Below are positions 34,230-35,421 of a stretch of DNA of 35,421 bases, one piece after another. How positions within the stretch are numbered: position 1 is the stretch's first letter; every line of letters begins with the position of its first letter. Both the position numbers and the translations under genes were made by a program. Source of the DNA: Candidatus Olsenella pullicola (GTDB taxonomy: Bacteria; Actinomycetota; Coriobacteriia; Coriobacteriales; Atopobiaceae); assembly GCA_019117265.1 (NCBI GenBank), contig DXAB01000030.1, positions 1-35,421 on the forward strand, read 5' to 3'. The notes under the pieces were generated by a model. It had not been told where the DNA came from and did not search any database. It saw nothing but the letters and a program-made list of their open reading frames with translations.

Positions 34230-35421
34230 ATGAGCAAAGCTGCCGAGAAGATCATCCTTGCCGTAGACACGTCGACGGACATGCTTGCCTGCGCCGTCGG
34301 GCGCGTGCGGGAGACGGGCCACGCCCTGACGGTGCTGGCCGTGCGCGACCATATGTGCCGCCGTCAGGCCAACGTGGAGCTTGTGACCGCGGCGCAGGCT
34401 GCGCTTGCTGATTCCGGCCTTACGATGGGCGACATCGACGCCGTGCTCGTGGGCCGCGGTCCGGGCTCGTTCACGGGCGTGCGCATCGGCATCGCCACGG
34501 CCAAGGGCCTTGCGTGCGGGGCGGGGCTGCCCCTGTACGGCACCTCGGCGCTCGACGCGATGGCGTGGTCGGCGTGGGACGCTGGCGTTCGTGGCACGCT
34601 CGCGGTGGCTGGCGATGCCATGCGCGGCGAGGTCTACCCCGGCATCTACGAACTGGACGGCGACGGCGCGCACCGCACCTTCCCCGCCGAGACCGTCCTC
34701 AAGGCAGATGCCTGCGTTACCGCCTGGGCCGAGCGCGCGGATGCGTCCGAGCTCACGCTCACGGGAAACGGGCTGGTCAAGTATCGGGCGTACTTTGAGG
34801 CTGCGGGCTTTTCTCGCTTTGCCCCCGAGGACGCTTGGTACCCCACCGGCGAGGGGCTGCTTTGCGCTGCCGTGGAGGCTGGCGTGTTTGACGAGCAGCC
34901 CGGCGACCCGGCGCTGGTCCTGCCCATCTACACGCGCCTCTCTGACGCGGAGGAGGCCGAGCGCACGCGGCTGGGCCTCAAGAAGCCGGCGTCTGTGGAG
35001 CTCACCGGCGTCGACGACGCACTCGCGGGCATCCACCTGCAGCTGCGCCCCATGACGGTGAACGACACCGCCGCCGTGGCCGAGCTCGAGGCCGCCGCCT
35101 ATGCGGGGGCCGCGCACACGCCGTGGACGGAGAAGATGTTCTACGAGGAGCTCTCCCAGCCCGGTCGCAGCTGGTGGGTGGCGCACGACCAGGGACAGAT
35201 CATCGGCTTTGCGGGCGGCGTGCTCGCGGGGGCGGACTTCGAGGTCGAGGAGGTCGTCGTGGACGCGGCGCGCCGGCGCGAGGGCGTTGCCACGCGCCTC
35301 GCGGCCCGCGTGGCCTACGACGCTCAGATGCTCGGCGCGCAGACGGTCTCCCTTGAGGTTGACGAGAAGAACGAGGGCGCCCGAGCGCTCTACGGCGCGC
35401 TCGGCCTTGTGGAGGAGGGCC
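34230..35421 (+). CDS. tsaB: TsaB-RimI fusion protein (partial, runs off the window)
   Basis: 397 codons are visible and the frame is still open at the window end. Residues 1 to about 255 are TsaB, the t6A complex scaffold: ILAVDTSTDMLACAV, then GRGPGSFTGVRIGIATAKGLA and LPIYTRLSDAEEAE. From about 270 a GNAT acetyltransferase domain like RimI follows (LQLRPMTVNDTAAVAELE; acetyl-CoA loop RRREGVATRLA at about 348; NEGARALYGALGL). RimI acetylates the N terminus of ribosomal protein S18. Usually these are separate neighbouring genes; here they are joined. tsaD is expected next but is outside the window. The start has only a modest GAGAAAGG upstream. Confidence 0.92.
   Translation, partial: MSKAAEKIILAVDTSTDMLACAVGRVRETGHALTVLAVRDHMCRRQANVELVTAAQAALADSGLTMGDIDAVLVGRGPGSFTGVRIGIATAKGLACGAGLPLYGTSALDAMAWSAWDAGVRGTLAVAGDAMRGEVYPGIYELDGDGAHRTFPAETVLKADACVTAWAERADASELTLTGNGLVKYRAYFEAAGFSRFAPEDAWYPTGEGLLCAAVEAGVFDEQPGDPALVLPIYTRLSDAEEAERTRLGLKKPASVELTGVDDALAGIHLQLRPMTVNDTAAVAELEAAAYAGAAHTPWTEKMFYEELSQPGRSWWVAHDQGQIIGFAGGVLAGADFEVEEVVVDAARRREGVATRLAARVAYDAQMLGAQTVSLEVDEKNEGARALYGALGLVEEG

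Overview
The window is about 35 kb of GC-rich (roughly two-thirds G+C) bacterial chromosome. All convincing genes lie on the + strand. The protein families, the split transketolase, the rubredoxin, reverse-type rubrerythrin and PerR content of an anaerobe, and a gene order rplM-rpsI-glmM-glmS-acpS-nnr-alr-tsaE typical of Actinobacteria all point to an anaerobic actinobacterium. I infer the class Coriobacteriia, Olsenella/Atopobiaceae-like; no rRNA is present to confirm this.

Layout. 1-1935: the end of a transaldolase-like gene and a two-subunit transketolase (pentose phosphate pathway). 2063-4131: ftsE-ftsX, the divisome ABC complex, in which FtsE carries an unusual N-terminal extension of about 97 residues. 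4206-9068: the RNA quality-control genes rnr (RNase R), a TPR protein, smpB and ssrA (tmRNA), with a flavin reductase and a tiny rubredoxin between smpB and ssrA. 9119-12827: a patatin-like lipase, a complex palindrome and a cytoplasmic GH31 glycosidase. 12884-21863: the conserved housekeeping block rplM, rpsI, glmM, glmS, acpS (with a C-terminal tail), nnr, alr, a family-4 uracil-DNA glycosylase and tsaE. It covers ribosomal proteins, amino-sugar and cell-wall precursors, ACP activation, NAD(P)HX repair and tRNA t6A synthesis.

21864-34229 looks like accessory DNA set between tsaE and tsaB-rimI, genes that are neighbours in many actinobacteria. It holds a PerR-type regulator with a Fur/PerR-like operator, a rubrerythrin, a DUF3783-like protein, an AgrC/AgrA-like two-component system, two very large permuted-domain GH3 glycosidases (one a predicted Tat lipoprotein, one with hydrophobic segments at both ends) and a lipoprotein alpha/beta hydrolase. 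At 34230 a TsaB-RimI fusion resumes the housekeeping order and runs off the window.

Two signals are not explained by the genes. First, a 29-bp palindromic repeat (ends ATGACA/TGTCAT, core GGTGACAGGGT) occurs in eight copies at five loci, always at or just after a stop codon and twice supplying that stop codon. Four of the five loci lie in the accessory block. Second, three to four phased direct repeats (TTGGTG-N2-ACG type, period 19-21 bp) lie between the LytTR response-regulator gene and the first GH3 gene. They are candidate operator sites that would link the sensor system to the glycosidases.
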